A stretch of DNA of 64,000 bases from Rhizopus arrhizus (GCA_024220505.1 JAKZZE010000017.1:868001-932000), one strand, 5' to 3'. Numbered from the stretch's first letter, positions 10,807 through 22,214 are shown. Notes: generated from the letters alone by a model not told the origin. Program-made: numbers and translations.

Positions 10807-10938
10807 CGTCTACAAAAAGAATTTGCCTTGTCTAATTGGTTTTGTTCACTTGTTACAAAAAATTGGGTGTTTGTCTCTTTTATCTTTTAAAGTGTCTAAT
10901 TTACTTTATTAAATCGCCTCATTTAGATTAAAACACTG
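10807..10938 (-). repeat. Right terminal inverted repeat of the Fanzor element
   Basis: This is the reverse-complement partner of 8130-8263, ending in CACTG followed by TA at 10939-10940. An apparent open frame across 10673-10912 is explained by this repeat and is not a gene. Confidence 0.85.
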
Positions 10939-11003
10939 TATAAAAAATCGACTTTTGCTGCTAAAATCGAATTAAACTCTTTTTATTGGCTATTGTCTTC
11001 CTT

Positions 11004-11004
<1 letters not shown>

Positions 11005-11060
<56 letters not shown>
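11005..11060. repeat. 56-nt A homopolymer before MCMBP
   Basis: An uninterrupted A tract ending 43 nt upstream of the MCMBP start codon. It is a likely nucleosome-excluding promoter element, or a slippage-expanded leader tract. Its true length is uncertain. Confidence 0.6.
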
Positions 11061-11063
<3 letters not shown>

Positions 11064-11103
11064 GAAAGAAAAATTTGTCACTTTTTTTTATTTCTTGTTA
11101 ATC

Positions 11104-13171
11104 ATGAATTTAGAGGAACCTTTAAAACTTGTCTCTCAATTATTTGGTAAAACCTGCTACTGATATTTTTAATTAATGATTGACACAATTTTTATAGAGG
11201 AACATTTAAAAAGTGATACAAATGCCACCCCAGAAACATTTGATCCTTCTTCTTCATTTCTTGACATTTTAGAAACACACAGAGATCAAGTAACGATTGA
11301 AAGAAAAAAAAAATTTCCTCGCTGTTGACATTTTCCCCTCTTCACGAATAGATCATTTCATTTAACGATGTACATGCGCAACAAATCCCCAAAAACACTC
11401 TGGTACGATTTCGTTGTATGATTCAAGATACTGGTTTAGGACAAGAAATGCTTGTCTCTGCTTATGAAACAAGAAATGAGGATGGCACAACAAAATTATG
11501 CTGCTATCGTTATACAGACGATCCAATTGAAGTATATATATATATATAAAGAATAAATTAGATGACTTATTACTTTTCGGCATAGTTACATGAATATCGT
11601 ATGCCTGAAGATTACCTCTTGGAGCGTACGCTTGTCTATTGTGTTTCTCCTCCTGGTGAAAACCAATGGACAAAAGAGGCCTATGATGTATATAATAGTA
11701 AATAGTGAATAAGAAAATTAAAAAGAAAAGGAAACTTACGGTATACGGCAGGTTCATTGGAAAATCAATTGAATTGCTTAAGCATTGAAGATAACAAATC
11801 TCCAAATATTGCCAAAAAATATCCTTTGCCCGGCAAAAAACATACATCAGCTATTGTTAAATTCTACAACGGCATGGATGAATCAATTCGAGTAGGACAG
11901 TTAGTGGAAGTGATTGGCATTCGTGGACAGGATCTTCAACAAGAAGAAGCAAATAATGAATATGAACTTGAATCTCCTTTGCATTCATTTTCTAATACGC
12001 CTGTCTTACATGCTATTGCATTCAAAAATCTGAATCACAGTACACCACTGAAAGCTTATGAAGCAGCAAGTGATTGTTCGGTTGAACAGATTCGTTATGA
12101 CTTGATTGAGTATATCGCATCTGTCTTGGGTGGCGATAAATTGGCTGCCGAATTTGTCTTGTTACAATTATTATCAAGAGTGTAAAAGAAAGTACAAAAT
12201 ATATCATCATCAGGCTAACATATTTGCATGATAGAACAACAAAGATAAATGGACTAAAAATCGGTCATCTTACTATCAATCTCAACGGTTTCCCGTTTTA
12301 TAAGTCAACAAAAGAAAATGAACCTGTTCTTTTTAGCTCAACTAATCCCGTATCACAACCCTTGATTGATGTCCTTGAGAATTTGACTGTTCATTCTGTC
12401 AATTTACCTTTGACAATTCAAGGACTCAATCAATCCAAGTTCACCCCCAAATGTGTGAGTGAAAGCTTAGAGGCAGGTGTATTACAATTAGTAGATGGTA
12501 CTATGCTTCTAGTGGATGAGACTGTATTAGATGAAGGACAACTGCAAGACGCTGGCGTTCGTAATTTTCAAGCACTTCAAACCTTGATTCAAACCCAAAC
12601 ATTGGGCTATGAATTTCCTTATAGTCAATATGATTTCGATACAGACATCAGTATCCTTTCAATTTCTTCAAACAAGTCTATATTGCCTGTAAGCTTTAAT
12701 TTACTATTATTGCTATTATGACTAATAATTAAATTTTGTATGTAGAATCATTGTTCTGTACTTCTTAAGCCTACGAACCCACTTGAAGATTCCAAACAAG
12801 ATATGTTGAAGTTATCTAAAGAACAACTTGTACAATTTAGAAGATTTATCCATACAGCAAAACATGCCTCCTACGATATTCCTGAACAAGTATCTGAGGT
12901 AAATAAAAAGAGGTTATATAAAACAAGCAATAACATATGACCACAGTACATTCAAGAGTCATTTGTGAATGAAAGAAAGAAGGCTACAGATACAAAGAGT
13001 GAGTTACCAACACAAGAAGAGTTGATGCTTCGCATGAGTTTGGCAAGATTGGCTGCTGTATCATTTGGTGAAAATACTCTTTCTAAAGAAAGATATGATT
13101 ATGTCGTAGAATTAGATAATCAACGTAAATTAAGACAGACATCAGCAACCATTAAACATATGAACAAGTAA
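11104..13171 (+). CDS. MCMBP: Mini-chromosome maintenance complex-binding protein (MCMBP/ETG1)
   Basis: Binds MCM3-7 and helps supply and unload the replicative helicase in the nucleus (family knowledge). Eight exons join in consistent phase: 11104-11146, 11198-11289, 11352-11531, 11586-11697, 11752-12181, 12235-12688, 12746-12898 and 12947-13171, giving 562 residues (human about 640). Family features are IPKNTLVRFRCMIQDTG, ERTLVYCVSPPGENQWTKEAY, KYPLPGKKHTSAIVKFY, VGQLVEVIGIRG, then the C-terminal winged region DKLAAEFVLLQLLSRV and GVLQLVDGTMLLVDETVLDEGQL, and VRNFQALQTLIQTQTLGYEFPY. Introns are 51-62 nt. The fourth intron was placed at 11698 rather than 11689 because only that donor keeps the frame. 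It is followed, 181 bp on, by the kinase gene on the same strand. Confidence 0.93.
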
Positions 13172-13352
13172 AAACCACGTCTTTGTATAAAAACATTATT
13201 TTGCATAAATAAAAAAATAATATTCATTGTTATTATTATTATTATTATTTTACCAGTTTAAATTTCAAGTAAGGTGAAGTATTTATACATGCACTGATTT
13301 ATAAAAATACAATGAACTTGTAGCTTTTTATTTTCTCTTTCTTTCGTTTAAT

Positions 13353-14841
13353 ATGAACCTATTTAAGACTAATATAAATGAGCCTATTGTAGATAATAAA
13401 AAGGGCCAAAGCATGTTGGAAAAATTATTAAGTAAGTCCTCTTTTGATCGCATACAGTTTTTTTTTTTAATCTCATAAAGTATATAGGATTATTTAAACA
13501 AAAAAAGAAATTACAAGATAGTACAATGGTTATTTCATGGCCGTTTGAAGCTATTCATAAAACACATATTCATTTAGATATAAATACTGGTGAATTATCT
13601 TTAACAAATGGTTGGGAATCAAGTAAGTTTTTATTGTAACTATGAGCATATTTGTTCATTATATTTTAGCTAGAGGAGAAGGCAGTAATCAACAAGATAT
13701 TTTATTATCTTCCTTTGTAAAGCGAATTTATGCCGAGTTTGAAATGATTCCATCGCCGCCACCAATACCCTCACCACCTTCATTACTTCCACTACCCCAA
13801 AAGGCGATACTTCATAAATACATGACAACCATTGAAGCGTCTCGCGCATTATCCAAGTTATGTAGAGAAGAAGACCCTCATCAATATTATGCCGACATGA
13901 CTAAAATTGGAGAGGGAGCTTCAGGCTCTGTTTACAAAGCATACGCCATTCAAAAAGAACACACGGTGGTAGCCATCAAACAGATTCATCTTCGACGCCA
14001 ATCAAGGAAGGATCTGATTGTTGAGGAAGTGCGCCTGGGTCAAGAAAAGCCCTATCACGACAACTTGGTCAAACACGTTGAATCTTTTCTTTGGAAACAC
14101 GATGTCTGGATTGTGATGGAATATATGGAAGGAGGTAGCTTGACAGACGTCGTGGCACATAATTGTATGACAGAAAAAGAGATTGCAGCCATTTGCTTAG
14201 AACTATTAAAAGCTTTGGATTATCTTCACTCAAGAGGTGTTATTCACAGAGATATAAAGAGCGATAATATATTGATCGGTCCACAGGGACAAATTAAACT
14301 TTGTGAGCATTTTTTTTTATATTTTTTTTATATTTGATTAATCTTTATTATATAGCGGATTTCGGCTATTGTGCTCAAATAGATAAAATACGCTCAAAAC
14401 GAACTACATTAGCTGGTACATTATGCTGGGTAAGTTAGGGTGTTTTTATTAAAGTAGAGGGACTTATAGTTTTGATATCAGATGGCACCAGAAATTGTTC
14501 AATGTAAAGAGTACGGCCCCAATGTCGATATTTGGTCTTTGGGTATAACAGCAATTGAAATGGTGGAAGGAAGTCCGCCTCATTTAGAGAACCCTCAGCA
14601 AGCCATCCAAATTTTGAAGACACAGCATACTCCACCAAGCCTGAAAAATCCAGAGCAATTGTCACCTTATTTTCGTGATTTTCTAAACCAATGTCTTCAA
14701 TTTAATGCCGAAGATAGGCCGACGGCTCATGACTTACTACAGCATCCCTTTTTATCAGATGCAGCGCCTCTTTGCTCACTGCTACCATTAATTGAAAATG
14801 CCAAAAATCAAATCACGATGGACGATGAATTTTGTTTATAG
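13353..14841 (+). CDS. PAK/STE20-type serine/threonine kinase with CRIB-like N-terminus
   Basis: p21-activated kinase relative that would act downstream of Cdc42/Rac in polarity or MAPK signalling. Five exons (13353-13431, 13488-13622, 13670-14302, 14356-14429, 14482-14841) give 426 residues. Residues about 40-72 hold a CRIB-like core ([16 protein letters not shown] ... NGWES), a Pro-rich linker follows, and the kinase domain starts at the glycine loop GEGASGSVY (152-160). Further motifs are VAIKQI with the lysine, [17 protein letters not shown], and the activation-loop end GTLCWMAPE, in which PAKs usually have [20 protein letters not shown] and the subdomain XI Arg in [13 protein letters not shown] are present. 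It is short for a PAK and lacks the long N-terminus or PH domain of Cla4, so it may be a minor paralogue. The CRIB is divergent. Confidence 0.88.
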
Positions 14842-16938
14842 ATTCATTTGAAATATGTAAATTTTATCATTAATTATGTTTAAAACGTAAAACAAAGAGG
14901 AAGAGTAGTACAAATGTAAATTATATGATTTCCTTATAATTACTTTCTTTTTATGTCATAAAAACTAAATAAAATGTTTAAATTCCTTAAAGGTTTATTG
15001 AATGATAAAAGACATGTTCTGCATCTTTATTCATAAATTGAGCGCGTCTTGACTCAATACACCATGATGAGTGAAAAACCAAGATAATTCCAGGTCTATT
15101 TGTAAATTATTAATCTAGACAATGTTCATTTTGTAATTTCTTTTTCACTGGAATACTGACATAAAATGGGAAAATGATCCTTGCATATCTCAAGAAGATG
15201 ATACTAAATACTATACAGAGTTCTACAGCATAGAATATTAGAAACAATGCAAATTTACTTGCTTTTGGTTTCTAATCTAGCCAAAGTTCTAACCTGAGTT
15301 CTCTTAGATTATGCAAAATAAGCATTTTTTATAGACAGCTTCTGATTTTGATAACCAATTAGGTGTATGTGAACATTTGAAATTGTAAAAAAAATTGTTG
15401 TTAGATCTTCGTAAGTGATATGATCAATAGGAAGTGGTATTATGTTATTCTCCAACCCTGTGCTATTACTCCTGCTAGAAAAACTTTAGCTGAAAGTCAG
15501 ACAGATTCAAGTAGAGACAATGACTTCAATATTATAAAAACTATATAAAAAAAAAGAAATTCAAGTAATTCGGAAACTGATAAAGTACATGAGAACAACG
15601 AGAATATGAAATGTGTATTAACAAAGACCTAGCGGTTGTTAAAAAAAAGAAAGACGAAAAAATATATTACTTGTTTTTAGCCTCTTTAAGAAGACAAAGC
15701 CTATAGGATGCATGTAATATTTATAAAATGGTCAAAGTTACGCTTAATCATGAGCGTTTGATACATAAGCTAATAACATAATTGGTAGCCAATGGTTTCT
15801 TGATTCTGTTTGACTATCTCATTAGAAATAATGCAGAAATTGATAACTATATACGGACTAGCCTAGGTATCAAGAATCATATGTCAGTAGTAGTTCAAGA
15901 ACACCAAGGGTAAGAAAGTGTGTTGGAACAAACTGACTATATGATGTGTTTGTTTGGAAACAATTTGTATTAATACTGCGTATGGTGCTCAACCTCTGTG
16001 TATTTTTTGGCACTGGTCTGGTACTAGTGTCAAGGAATCCTCATTATCACTACTCAAGGTCGTAGTACAGGTCATTGCATAAACATCTAATCTTTATAAG
16101 TGGCTCTGTAAGAAACTTTAAAGGCAAAGAGCAATATCAAATTATATTAATCATAGTTTTTATGGTTATGATTCATACAATGCACTCTTTTTTTTTTGGC
16201 ATTATCTTATCAACTAAGCGATAAAGCCATGTGTAGATAAGTTTTTAAAAATAACATCAAGTATATCATTGATATATCTTGTAGGGGAAGCTAGGTGCTT
16301 TGTGTATTATTATCATTTTTCGTTGTTGTTATTACTGTTAGATATTATTTCTCTTTAGAGAGTGCCGTATATTCTATATATATTCATGTATACGATGAGG
16401 AAATATTGGACAGTTTATATATGAATGCTTATCATAGATTTGTTACTTGAGTATTTTGGCTGTAAAGGGTAAGCGTCTAGATCGCATAACAAGCCTTTTC
16501 CTTTTCTTGTCAGATCAAGCCTTTAAGTTTGATCAGGATACTCTTTTGCTATTAATAATATCTATTTAGTTAAAGTATGGTTTACATATGTGAATTGTTT
16601 ATAAACTCTTAAATGTTTGTATGACACAAACAATACGACAATCATCATACTGTTTGGTTCGTTCATGAAAAAAATGAAAAAATGAAAAAAGAAAAAAAGA
16701 AAAGAAAAACTATATAAACCCTCAAGTATCTTGTGCGAACATGCTTCTTTACTCTCAAATCTCATCTGTACGTTTCTGGTATAATAAACTGAACAAGAAA
16801 AGAAAAAAGAAAAAGAAAAAAGAAAAAGAAAGGAGGGAAAATAAAGCTCTTTTACTTACCGATCTCTTTTTTATTATTCTTATTATCATCATCATTATCA
16901 TTATTTCTTTCTTTCTCTACCTTAATTAGATATTAAAC
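14842..16938. other. Intergenic, no supported gene
   Basis: Mostly AT-rich with stops in all frames. Some stretches (15760-16080) have short coding-like frames on the plus strand but no motif I can name. From 16680 there are purine runs and then a pyrimidine-rich leader that belong to the promoter and 5' UTR of the next gene. Confidence 0.4.
16711..16718 (+). promoter_or_regulatory. TATA-like box of the beta-trefoil gene
   Basis: TATATAAA lies in a purine-rich tract 221 bp before the start codon at 16939. A long pyrimidine-rich segment follows (16860-16925), as is common in leaders of strongly expressed fungal genes. The distance allows a leader of about 190 nt. No start site can be proven. 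Confidence 0.35.
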
Positions 16939-17382
16939 ATGGAAAAGAACAAGCACTTTTACTTGAAGCACAACCAAAGTGGTTTAGTTGCTGATGTTGA
17001 AAACAACAGCATGGATGTCGATGCCTACATTGTATTGAAGAAGAAGGTTGACAATGACTGGGAAAGTAAGCAGGCCTGGTACTATGATGAAATGGAGCAA
17101 ATAGTCAATGTTCAGACCGGCAAAATTATTGGCTACATCGATAGGGATCCCAACACTTCCAACCACAAGACCTTGGTTCAAAAGGCAAATGAACACAATG
17201 AAAAGTATCAATGCACCTATGACGCTAGTAAGAAGATCATCTACATCAAGCAAAGTGGTCCTGGATATAGCTTTGGTCCACATGCCGACAATACCTTTGA
17301 CGGATGCAAGCTGTGTGTGAACAACAACAGAACCAACACATATCCTTCCGATCTCTTTGTAATTGAATACAAGGAAAACTAA
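16939..17382 (+). CDS. Small ricin-B-like beta-trefoil protein
   Basis: Single-exon protein of 147 residues without a signal peptide, so probably cytosolic. The start HFYLKHNQSGLVADVENNSMDVDAYIVLKKK and the pattern KQAWYYDEMEQIVNVQTGKIIGY match the repeated Gln-x-Trp type of ricin-B/R-type lectin folds (KQAW = QxW). Two more degenerate repeats follow (HNEKYQCTYD, GCKLCVNNN). Many fungi carry such small lectin-like proteins of unknown ligand. Codons are unusually enriched in C-ending AAC, TAC, AAG and GAC compared with neighbouring genes. Together with the TATA box and the T-rich 3' end this suggests high expression (inference). Carbohydrate binding is not shown. Confidence 0.75.
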   Translation: MEKNKHFYLKHNQSGLVADVENNSMDVDAYIVLKKKVDNDWESKQAWYYDEMEQIVNVQTGKIIGYIDRDPNTSNHKTLVQKANEHNEKYQCTYDASKKIIYIKQSGPGYSFGPHADNTFDGCKLCVNNNRTNTYPSDLFVIEYKEN

Positions 17383-17399
17383 CTGAGTGATGACTACAC

Positions 17400-17424
17400 T
17401 TTTTTTTTTTTTTTTTTTTTTTTT
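17400..17424. repeat. T tract just after the beta-trefoil stop codon
   Basis: A 25-nt T run starts 18 nt after the stop codon and is followed by AATAAA at about 17447, the likely polyadenylation signal of this gene. Confidence 0.5.
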
Positions 17425-17464
17425 CACTCTCCTTTCTCTTATTCAAACAATAAAAGATAGCCAT

Positions 17465-18631
17465 TTACTATGTAATGGCTTTTTTGTGTTTATGATTCTT
17501 TTTGGTCTTCTTTGACTATTATTGTTATTATTATTATTGTTATTATTACTGCTATTATTATTATTAATTATCCATTAAGAGGCTTTCTTATAGCAGCAAA
17601 AGATTAGTAAAGAATAGTAGCTTAAGAAAAGTAGCGATGCCTTTTCTTTTCTTCGTTATTGTTTTATAGACTCTTTCTCAAACTATGCGTAGGTTGTCAT
17701 TATACGCTTCTTATAGATCTTCTTTTCTTTCCTCCGAAAGTGTGCACCTTACTCTTCTTCAGAGATATAGTTCCCTCCTTCTTTTCTATTTTGCACTAGA
17801 CCATTTCAACGATCGTCTGTAATTTAAAACTGTAGTGCCATCGATTGCACTATTTTTGGTATCAGATAATCCCATTGATATTTTATGCTTGATTAAGCAC
17901 TCTCCATTCCAGCAATTCTTTTAAGGTATTCTATAAACCGTTGGACCTTTACAGATCACCAACTTGGCCTCTCTTGATTAGACTTTATCCTTTCATTATT
18001 TTGCATTGCTTACCGCATATTCAAAATCTATCGTAATTCTGTAGCTACCTTTTCACTATTCGTTATTGATTGAATAGAACTTTGAGGAAACAGCTCAAGC
18101 AAGAAATGTTTTACAGTAGACTAGTCTATTTTATGCAGAAATTAATTTTCTGTGCTTTTAGAGAGCGATCTATAAAGACTATTTCTATTGATTCAACTTC
18201 TTATGGTAGTAGTTTCTTCTCTTAATATGTTGTTATTTTTTGCTACTTGACTACTTTAACTGTATGGCCATCAAGGTTGTGAATACTTTTTTTGTTAGTT
18301 TTCTTACATTTTTCTTTAGTATCACTCATCAAATTGAAGCGAAAAAATGTGGCAGATAAAATTGATAAATGGACATATACCATGATATTTCGTGCTTTAT
18401 AATTTATTCATTTTGACGAGGAATATAAACTAATTTAATAAAAAAAAAAGTCTATACGATTGGAGGCAGAATGTTGATGTATTGATAGGAATCTCCCCTT
18501 TTTTGTTTTTCTAATTTAATTTAATCGAATAATTTGGATGGTTTTGAAATTTTTGTTATATCGAAACACGCAAACCCTAAAAAATGTATAAATAAGTGTA
18601 AAATTTATTCCTTGTGTTTTACAGAAAAATA
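17465..18631. other. Intergenic, promoter side of the CotH gene
   Basis: Contains a short TAT/TTG trinucleotide-rich run (17517-17570) and AT-rich DNA. No gene supported. The last 200 bp should hold the CotH promoter, but no clear TATA box at a standard distance was found. Confidence 0.35.
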
Positions 18632-20482
18632 ATGTTGATCAGTTGGCTTTCTACTTGTAAGTATGTTTAATTTTTATACAAAGCAAAACGATCTGGTATA
18701 CTAACTTGAGCACTCTCAGTCCTCGTTCTTGTTATTGCTTTTGTAAATGTAGAAGGAAAACCTCTTTTTGAAACAATTACTTACAGTGTCGTTGCCCTGC
18801 TGAATAACTCTCAGCTCATGGGGGTTGAAATTGATAACGCCATCCATTTCCTTCAACTTGATCAACCAAGTACCATACTCTATAGGGGCAAAGCACCTGT
18901 AGCTCGACATAGCTACAGATATGTCAAAATCAATGTAGAAAGTTACTGCGTCACAGCTGAAGGATTCTACCGGCCACCAGAAACAATTGACACTGTTAAT
19001 GAATATTTTAATCGAACATGGAACAAGAAACAGATCACGCCCTTTCCCCAAGTTTATGAGCCGTTACCGATCATCAAACGGATCCCTACTAAACTGCATA
19101 AAGAGGGCGAAATTTCTACTATTCACTTGGTCGCTGATCAGCAAGAACTAGACAAAATGCACCAAAACTATAATAAAGACATTGACGTGAAGGCAACCAT
19201 GTCCTACGTTTCCTTGACCGACAGCCTTTTTTTTAAACATATCAAGATGTCAATTTCCGGTCACAGTTCTCGATGGATGCCAAAGGTCCCTTACAATATT
19301 AAGATAGAGGACGGCGATAGGCTCTATGGATTTCAACGTATCAAGATTAGATCCTTGGGCAATGACCCATCCTATCTTCGTGAAAAACTTGCCTATGACA
19401 TGATCAAAGCTCTCGGTCTTCCCGATACAGAATTCTCTTACTGTCGTCTTTTCCTAAATGGTCAAGAACTTGGCCTTTTTGGCGTGATTGAAATGTTTCA
19501 AGACCCTTGGACAACTCTCGAATTTGGAAATGGTGATAAGGGTTATGAAAGCGGAATTATCTATCAGGCTCATGGTCATGCCCCAAGTGGCCGCTATTCT
19601 GACTTGGAGTATCTGGAAAATCTATCTGATTACAAAGACGGACAGTATGATATAAAGTCAGATGGTAAGAAAAGTTTTAAGCCCCTTCAGAAGCTTACCA
19701 AATTTATTGCGGAGGGCCCTGTGGAAGGTAAGAATGTGGTTGATACTTGGAACACGATGCTTCATATGGAGGCTTTTCTTCGTTCTATGGTGCTGGAAGT
19801 CTTGAATTCTGACTGGGATGGCCTTATAGCTCACAATCACAATTTCTATCTTTACAACAGCCCTGATACTAACAACTTTATTTACATCTCTGCGGATTTG
19901 GACTTTACATTCGGCTGTTCCGCTGTTGATCTCAAGCCCATGTTGACTGGTAACTATAACACGTTTCCTGGAATGCATACACAGCGTTTGATGTCCAAGG
20001 TACTTCAGATTCGAGAGTTTAGAGAACAATTTGAGGGGATGCTTTTTCATGTCACAAAACATCTTGTCAATCCTGAAGCTACCAACGGCCGTATTGATGA
20101 CTTGGCTGATATGATTCAAGAGGACGTCATTTGGGATCAGACCTTGCCTCGACTGAGTGTCTTTGTGAAAAATCTAGCAAAGAAGTTCAACATACCTTTC
20201 GAAAATGGTAGAATTCCAGCTGACTTGGACGTTAGGTCCATGATTCGTCAGACTTTGACAAGCAATACTGAAGAACTTGGAGAATTTGCTCATATGATTC
20301 CTAAGGGTGACCCTGGGAATGTCGAAAGAACCTTACTTTATATCGAATCTATTCTTAAAGGTGTGCCTTTTTTTGAAGCCGTTTATAGTACTACAGGATA
20401 TGAGGTCATTATGGGAATTAAAGAATATATTCGAACAATCAGCAGAAATACACTGGATTATTTTTATTCTACCGGTTATTAA
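18632..20482 (+). CDS. Secreted CotH-family (spore coat protein H kinase-like) protein
   Basis: CotH proteins share a kinase-like fold; in Mucorales they are secreted or surface proteins and some act as host-binding invasins (established for CotH3). Exon 1 (18632-18656) has only eight full codons and joins at phase 1 to exon 2 (18720-20482), restoring a signal peptide (MLISWLSTFLVLVIAFVNVEG) and giving 595 residues. Family motifs are IKIRSLGNDPSYLREKLAYD, the CotH core LEVLNSDWDGL, HNFYLYNSP and ADLDFTFG with its metal-binding Asp pair. The C-terminus (NTLDYFYSTGY) has no hydrophobic GPI-attachment tail, so it is more like the non-anchored members than CotH1-3. The mature protein may be a coat or secreted protein. 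Substrate unknown. Confidence 0.9.
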
Positions 20483-20695
20483 ATTTACTTTACCTCCCCT
20501 TTTTTTGTGTATATGAAATACTATTATTTATTTTCTTATCTTAATAAAAAATGCCCATTTCATAAAGTCTTTTTTTTTTCTTGCAGTTGTACACTCCTTG
20601 CTTTTATTGTATATCAGCAAACTTCTTTAAATTCATGGCGCGATGTTCTGTTAATCTATCTTCCGCTTCTTGTTTTATTTTTTTGCATCCAAAAG

Positions 20696-22129
20696 ATGTC
20701 AACCGAAGAAGATAATTCAACATTCATTCCCTCAATAAGAGCTTTACATGATCGCTACATCTTTATTTTAGAAAAATGTGATGAATGGAACAAAAAGAAA
20801 CCTATCCTTGGCTTACACAGATACACAAACTCACTTGAGGCAGAAAAGCAATTTTTAGAAAAGGTTTCATTAGGAAAATTGATGCATATATCTGTTAACA
20901 TGATTTACTATTGCTAGTTGTTAGAAAATCCAGCTTTAATAAAAAAGGAACATATTCAAAGTACCAATCTTGGTTATTTGGAGCCTGTTTATGAAGCACT
21001 TGCAGCCATTGATCAAAAGAACGAGGTCATGCGAATCATTGGCGTGCCTTTTCCAGATGATACTGCTTGGATGTCTCAAACAGCAATGATAAAACGCCGC
21101 AGTATAAAAGTGGACATTGTTGCCGACAATGGTTTAACTTGGATAAAAGTGATTGCTAGAAACGCAAAGGCATTTAGACATGAAGTCATGGGCTTGGAAC
21201 AAGATGAGGATGAGGATGAGGATGAAGATGAGGAAGAAGAAGAAGAGTTGTTGGGTTCAGCAGCCGAAAATGATTTTGACAGTTTGCCTATTTTTAGAAA
21301 GGCTCGAGAATATCTCAATACTGCAAAGGCTCATCATCTTCATTTTCATACGCCAATTGTTGTTTTCGCCTTTATGCGTATCCGACCTGATGAAGATATT
21401 TTTGTACAAAAGATTATGGATAGACTGAGAGAGATGGGCGTGATGATTCATTTACAAACTCCCGAAAATGATTTACAATCAAGCTATAGACATCTATTGA
21501 AAGGCATTGATGCTTCAAATATATCTACAGATAAACTCAATTTGGATGTAAGCAGTATCTTTGCTCTTATATCTGAGCTATCTCACCACCCTTGTTCACC
21601 AGACGATATTTCTGCAATCCCTATCAAAGTTCAAGCAGAAAGAGAAGCATCCGTTCCTTGCTTACCTCAACTGAAGCGACTTGTCCTTAACAAAAAGCTA
21701 TTCATGGTTCAAAGTGCATACGATCGACTCAAGGATATTGTGGACGTTGTAGGTGGATCTAGAGAGATAGCAAGATTCAAATACCTGTTTAGGTATTCAT
21801 TGGGTACCCCTGATCTTGCATTCGATCAAGATCTTTGGACAATTCTTCCTTCTTTAGAAGTGCAGGTGATAGAAGACTCTCCGTCAAAGGAATTCTTTCA
21901 ACTGCTGGAACCTGCTTCACAAAAATCAAAACTCAACAATGGCCGAAAGATACGCACACGATTTTCAGATTTTCACGCCATCATATTTGGAAGCGGTAAC
22001 TATTATAAAATGACAACGCTAACAGCTATTCAGTGGATGGAAAAGGCCTTGGCGGATGCAGGTGTCTTGGGAACTTTTATTATTTGTCATGAGCCGAGAT
22101 CGTTGGCTGAACAAAAAATTCTAAAGTAA
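20696..22129 (+). CDS. DUF1308 protein (C7orf25/UPF0415 homologue)
   Basis: Two exons (20696-20863 and 20918-22129) give 459 residues. The start is set at the Met opening MSTEEDNSTFIPSI; the same frame is open further upstream but reads as a hydrophobic leader without family support. Conserved parts are HRYTNSLEAEKQFLEK, LGYLEPVYEALA, the DUF1308 block DIVADNGLTWIKVIARN, an acidic stretch of alternating Asp/Glu (21204-21248), AREYLNTAKAH, PIVVFAFM and the C-terminal RFKYLFRYSLGTPD plus TLTAIQWMEKALADAG. The function of the family is unknown. The intron is 54 nt with an unusual GTTTCA donor, so the exon 1 end is less certain. It is transcribed in the same direction as CotH, 213 bp downstream, with no functional link seen. 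Confidence 0.85.
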
Positions 22130-22211
22130 AGCTGTAGGTTCATTTAAGTTGAATAAAGTTTAGAAAAGGGAGGGAAAGACGAAATTGACTACATAAGGTT
22201 GAAATATGTTG

Positions 22212-22214
<3 letters not shown>

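Larger units (their letters stand above)
8130..10938 (-). mobile_element. 2.8-kb TIR element carrying a decayed Fanzor gene
   Basis: Terminal inverted repeats (8130-8263 and 10807-10938) start with CAGTGTTTTAATC and are immediately bordered by TA on both sides (8128-8129 and 10939-10940), the target preference of Tc1/mariner elements. Between them lies one minus-strand Fanzor pseudogene (10440-8326) and no transposase. The element is therefore a non-autonomous or internally replaced Tc1/mariner-type transposon. Fanzor genes carried in mariner-like and other eukaryotic transposons are established (Bao and Jurka). The decayed reading frame and imperfect TIRs suggest an old insertion. It sits next to the separate DDE transposase relic that ends at about 7878. 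Confidence 0.82.

Noticed and set aside
10673..10912. 79-codon plus-strand open frame
   Set aside because: It overlaps the right terminal inverted repeat of the Fanzor element and has no motif, so it is explained by the repeat.
15760..16080. Coding-like fragments on the plus strand
   Set aside because: No motif, no consistent splice sites and many stops; not supportable as a gene or named relic.
21204..21248. GATGAG-rich microsatellite
   Set aside because: It is the acidic Asp/Glu run within the DUF1308 exon and stays in frame; ordinary low complexity.
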